A stretch of 64,000 nucleotides of DNA. It comes from Mugil cephalus (lineage: Eukaryota > Chordata > Actinopteri > Mugiliformes > Mugilidae). Under the pieces are notes generated by a model. It was not told where the DNA came from. It did not search any database and saw only the letters and a list, made by a program, of their open reading frames with translations. The stretch covers positions 28,899,201 to 28,963,200 of the forward strand of contig NC_061775.1 of assembly GCF_022458985.1 (NCBI RefSeq), given 5' to 3'. The translations under genes were made by a program, and so were the position numbers. This document shows positions 60,013 through 64,000 of this stretch, piece by piece; positions within the stretch are counted from its first letter, which is position 1, and each line of letters opens with the position of its first letter.

Positions 60013-60077
60013 AGAGCTGGTTCTGGTTCTGGTTGAAAAAGCTTCAAACAGAGACATGAATTCTTCAAAAAACAGAT

Positions 60078-60083
60078 TTTATT
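60078..60083 (-). other. WDR18: WDR18 poly(A) signal
   Basis: AATAAA on the minus strand, 56 bp after the WDR18 stop. It ends transcription just before the purine array. Confidence 0.65.
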
Positions 60084-60138
60084 TTGTGTATCACAGGTGT
60101 TGTGTTGTGGGTGTGTAGTTGTGCGCCTCCATGTGTGT

Positions 60139-60765
60139 CTATGTGGGCTTGGTGAGCAGCTGGCTGGAGAAGTCGTACAGATCTTTGTTGACTTTCTTCA
60201 AAGTCTGAACTTCTTCTTCGAGCTCAGCGACTCGAACTTTCGTGTTTTCACCGTCACCAAACACCGACTGAAAGGAAGAAAAGAAACAGAGTCTCAGGAG
60301 ACGAGGACACTGTCCTCCACAAGTGTCCCTTTAAACAGCCAAACCCTGTTTCAGAACATCTCAGTAATCTGCTTTTAACTGTTGATTAGAGCGACTAGTG
60401 CTTCGAATCCTCCTACATCCAGAGCGACCGCAGAGTTTATTCTTCACACCCAAAACTTATCCATCCAGAAACTCCAGAACCACAACATTTAACTTCTCAG
60501 TTCTGGTCCAGGTTGTTTTGATCCAACTACAAACACATGATGGTCGTCTGAGGCCCCGCCCCCTCACCTTGTCAGTCACGGCGTTCATTAACTGGTTCAG
60601 TTTCTCGGCTTTCTGCAGGTACGTCTCGCCCTCGTCCTGAAAACACACAAGAACCCTTCCAAGTAAAAAACACACAAGAACCCTTCCAAGTAAACAACAC
60701 AACAAGAACCATTCCAAGTAAAAAACACACAAGAACCCTTCCAAGTAAAAAACACACAAGAACCC

Positions 60766-60826
<61 letters not shown>

Positions 60827-61125
60827 ATCAGCGTGTTTCCGTGGTGAGACAGTTCTTTTTTTTTTTTTTGAAATGATTCCTCTGAGCTGTTTCATATTTC
60901 TCAGATTGAGGAAACTGAAGTTGATGGTGGTGATGATGATAATGATGATGAAGGTGATGCTCACCTGTCTGTGGAGGCGGAGACGAACACAAACCTCCCC
61001 CGAGTCTGCGTCGCCCTCAGAGCTGTGCAGGTGTCGGCTGAATCGTGGCAGAGCGACGGAGGGTCGACTGTCAGGAAGGAACATGTTCGCCGGAGCTGCC
61101 ATCATGACCACGTTCGTCACTGGAC
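60139..61125 (-). CDS. WDR18: WDR18, C-terminal three coding exons (partial gene)
   Basis: WDR18 is a nuclear WD-repeat protein of the PELP1-TEX10-WDR18 (rixosome/Rix1-like) complex needed for 60S ribosome maturation. Exons in transcript order: 61125-60965, 60636-60568, 60267-60139, with GT-AG borders and agreeing phases. They encode GPVTNVVMMAAPANMF and RPSVALPRFSRHLHSSE (end of the propeller and linker), DEGETYLQKAEKLNQLMNAV, then a coiled coil VRVAELEEEVQTLKKVNKDL with end YDFSSQLLTKPT, aligning with the human C-terminus (GPVTN ... ELEDEVRNL ... DLFDFSTRF). The first exon here starts in phase 1, so upstream exons with the WD repeats exist but were not found up to 64000. Confidence 0.9.
60637..60767 (-). 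repeat. Acceptor-anchored tandem repeat in WDR18
   Basis: On the minus strand, units of gggttcttgtgtgttttttac plus ttggaa repeat about 4.5 times. The final unit reads gggttcttgtgtgttttcag, and its cag is the acceptor of exon 60636-60568. Confidence 0.85.
60768..60822 (+). repeat. (GT)n microsatellite
   Basis: About 27 uninterrupted GT units next to the WDR18 tandem repeat. Confidence 0.97.
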
Positions 61126-61164
61126 CTGAACACAGACAGGAAACCACGTCACCAGGCTACACCT

Positions 61165-61363
61165 TTCAATTCAATTCAGTTTTATTTATATCGCGCCAAT
61201 AACAACACAAATCGTCTCAAGACGCTTCACAAAAACCAGCCTGAAACCTCCAGAGCAGCCTGAGGGAAAAACTCCCTTTAACAGGAAGAAACCTGGAGCA
61301 GAACCAGCTCATATGGAGGAACCATCTGCTGAAGACCAGCCGGGTAGAACCAGAGAAGATAAG
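61165..61363 (-). repeat. L2-type 3'-tail repeat, copy 3 (reverse)
   Basis: Reverse complement of the 49018-49257 family: ttcaattcagttttatttat, then ccagctcatatggaggaacc. Located in a WDR18 intron. Confidence 0.75.
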
Positions 61364-64000
61364 AACGTTCAGGTCTCTTATCAAAGGTTCCAGGAAATAT
61401 CTGTTCATCACAATAGTAGAAGAAGAAGGTGTTTAGTGTTTGATAGTCTGGCGAGTTAAGACTGATCAGTTACTCCCAAACATTATCAGCTGATTCCTTC
61501 CTGAATATTCTGGACAAACTGAGTTCTGGTTCTATATTTCTCCACTAGAGGTCACTGTGACAGACGGTGGAACTCCAAGCAGGTTAAACAACGGCCAATG
61601 AAGCCCAAAGAAGAAGAATGAGAGCGTGGCAGCAGCCTGGTTACTGTTACAGGTGGTTTGTGCTTCTACGTTAATAATTAATAATCGTTGTTGAGACCGT
61701 AGCATTGTAGCATCGTAGCTGAACTCCACAGCTGTGATCGGTCCTTTTGGTACCAGTGTGTTTCAGGCTGCCTCTCCATCATCTCCATGTTCTAACTGAT
61801 AGTTATGGATCAATAAAGAATGGGTCAGGTTAACTGAGGAGCTGTTACCAGGTACCAGGTACAATCTTCACTCAGACTACAGCACCAAGCATGACGTTAC
61901 AGTCTCATCATCCGTCCATCATCCTCTCCACCTGTAGCCATGGTAACGTCACCATTTTTCCCCCAGAGGAGAGTAGAGGCCAGAGACTGGTGGACTTGTT
62001 AATGTCCACTGACCAGGTGTTTGATTGGCTGGTTTATCGAATAAAGATGGCGCATTGTTTATTTGTTTACAACCAATCAGTCAATCTTCCGCTGGTTTAA
62101 ATCAGCTCAATAAACATCTGTGTTTTCCTCCAGTTTATCAGGAGGAAGTCATGAAGACGTGACGCTCTGCCAGAATCATTTCACAGCAAGGAAACAACAT
62201 GTGGGAGTGGATTAGCAGAAACAAGTCAACCACTGCTTTCAGAGCCGGCAGCAACGTCCTCTCAAGGTTTTTAAAATAATTTCCCTCATATTACAGTGAG
62301 GACACAAATCACTGTATTTGAGTAATGCGTGAATGTCTAATAATCTCATTTACATAGTGAAGGAAACCCCAGAGAACAGCTTCAGCGGTTTATTTCACAC
62401 AGCTTCCAAATGTTTCTACATCTGTCCTCTCAGGGTTTAAGAGTTCAACCAAGTGAGTCTGCACCTGGTTCAGAAAATCCTGCAGACTTTCAGAACCCAA
62501 ACTCTGCATCCTCCTCCTGGAATCAAGTCATAGACCAACATCTCCATTTCTGTCACCATAAAAACTGTTTTACACTGAAGTGGAAAACATCAGGTCTGTA
62601 GCTGTGTTCTTGTTGTGGGTTTGAACACACCTTTACCTGAGGCACCACCCGATTAGTCAACATCAGCCTGACACGTTAGTCCAGTTCGGTCTTTGTCAGT
62701 TTGGTTCAAGCTGAGTTTTTAAAAGCATAAAAATAAAACACTGACATCATTTTATCTGATGAAAATCTACAGATGTGTCGCTTTATAATTAATCAATGAT
62801 TCTTTATGGGATGTCCAGGTTGGTTTCTAACATGTTGTTAGGAGGTTTGTAGTATTTCTGCTTTTTGTGGTAATTATCTCACACTCAATTTATGATATTG
62901 AACTGCTGCTTGGCTCCTGCTGCAGGAATCACACTAATGGTCCAAAACGTGGTCCAACACTGAGGATAAATCAGACAGAGACAACTCGAGGCAGACGAGC
63001 TGCCAACACACTGCAACACTCTGAACACTGAAAACTACCTGACAGGACACCTGGATTCTTTCTTTAGATCAGAAACTCAACATCAAACCTGTGGTTGAGC
63101 CAATGCACCAAACAGATCCTCAGGCTCCTGAGTCATTATTATCTCAGATGACCAGAACAACATGTCCCAAACACCAACAGCTTTCTGTCTTTGTCATTCC
63201 AGCGTGATGTGTTCAAGTGTCTGAAGTGAAGATAATTCAGATTCTAACACAGATGTTATCGAGTGAGGACGCCTCAAGCTAAGCTCTTTTCAGACGATTG
63301 TTTCTTAGTAACAGGTGCAGATTTCACACGTTGACAGAAAGACAGAGTCTGGAACTGATTCCATTTCCTTCAAGGACCTCATGGCTTATTTGTTTACGTC
63401 CATAACTGAGAACAGAAGAGGAGACAGATGATCAGCTGTGAGATCGAATAGTCCGGAGCAAATCTTCCTTCAGACCCGAAGCAGCCACAGCGACATTATG
63501 ACAGTGATTCTAACACATTAGCTTCACATTAGTTTTATATTAGCCTGGGGTTAGCCTCAGATTAGTTTTACATTATCCTCAGTGTAGCTCTGACTGATCA
63601 GGGCTCATATGGGTGGTATTACATCACTGAGCTGAAAACATCACTAAGATTCCTCTGAGGAGAAAGTGTTGCTTTAAAACAATGGAGAGAAATGAGGTCT
63701 GGCATTTAAGACCACGAGAGACCGAGCGGTTTGAAGTCACGGGCGATGAAACTTTTTCCTTAACATCCAGTCTGAAAACGTGATGGGGGCAGAGGACGTC
63801 CGCAAATCGTCCGTCCAGCCAGACGAGGGATTATCGTCTACGTTTGAAGTGAGCAGAGAGGATTCGCTTAATTACAAAGTGCCACTCATGATCACTGCAG
63901 GGCGTTTCTTCTTCTTCACGCTCTGAAGCCGCTGTCACCAGCCACAAGGCCACAATGCACACTACCTAATACACACAGCAGCTACAAGGCCGCCAATTAC
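61364..64000 (+). other. Presumed WDR18 intron or flanking DNA
   Basis: I searched both strands for WD-repeat exons of WDR18 and found none. The sequence looks unique and non-coding; the only long open frames are chance ones. Confidence 0.4.

Noticed and set aside
59202..60068. Asp/Glu-, Met- and Ser/Phe-rich open frames upstream of GRIN3B
   Set aside because: They are translations of the TCATCA and GGAGAAG arrays.

Overview
The window is nuclear DNA from a bony fish, most likely a percomorph teleost. It carries parts of five vertebrate genes with GT-AG introns, a human 19p13.3-like gene set, and typical fish mobile elements (Tc1/mariner, hAT MITEs, L2-type LINEs, a Penelope-like element, a tRNA-derived SINE). 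It is not prokaryotic, and no operons, CRISPR arrays or ribosome binding sites are expected or seen.

Layout: MED16 (+, 353-6676, 15 coding exons), PLPPR3 (+, 11405-15491, 7 coding exons) and TMEM259/membralin (+, 17892-28447, 11 coding exons) lie head to tail. GRIN3B (-, 58517-32432, 9 coding exons) converges on TMEM259 as in human. The last three coding exons of WDR18 (-, 61125-60139) sit upstream of GRIN3B. For MED16, PLPPR3, TMEM259 and GRIN3B the hand-derived exon sums are divisible by three and every junction keeps phase (833, 743, 654 and 1173 residues). The products act in separate processes: transcription (MED16), axon membrane biology (PLPPR3), ER quality control (TMEM259), glycine-gated excitation (GRIN3B) and ribosome biogenesis (WDR18). 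What links them is conserved synteny, not a pathway.

GRIN3B intron 1 (39876-58058) is the main mobile-element reservoir. It holds an apparently intact Tc1 element with 202-bp inverted repeats differing at one noticed position, a palindromic MITE, a SINE, an internally deleted L2 LINE, other LINE pieces and a 375-bp inverted duplication. GRIN3B intron 2 holds a 5'-truncated Penelope-like element with 315-bp inverted arms that carry a hammerhead-like core.

The most unusual feature is how many introns contain their own private tandem repeat, often touching a splice site and sometimes copying it. A 4.6-kb array in TMEM259 repeats a TTCAG/CTCAG acceptor-like unit and ends exactly at the real acceptor. 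In PLPPR3, six acceptor-like sites spaced 33/27/33/27/33 bp, and separately two spaced 30 bp, are all in frame with the following exon and open throughout. In WDR18 the real acceptor is the last, altered unit of a short array. Splice-site-seeded minisatellites as a source of tandem in-frame acceptors are my best candidate for something undescribed here.
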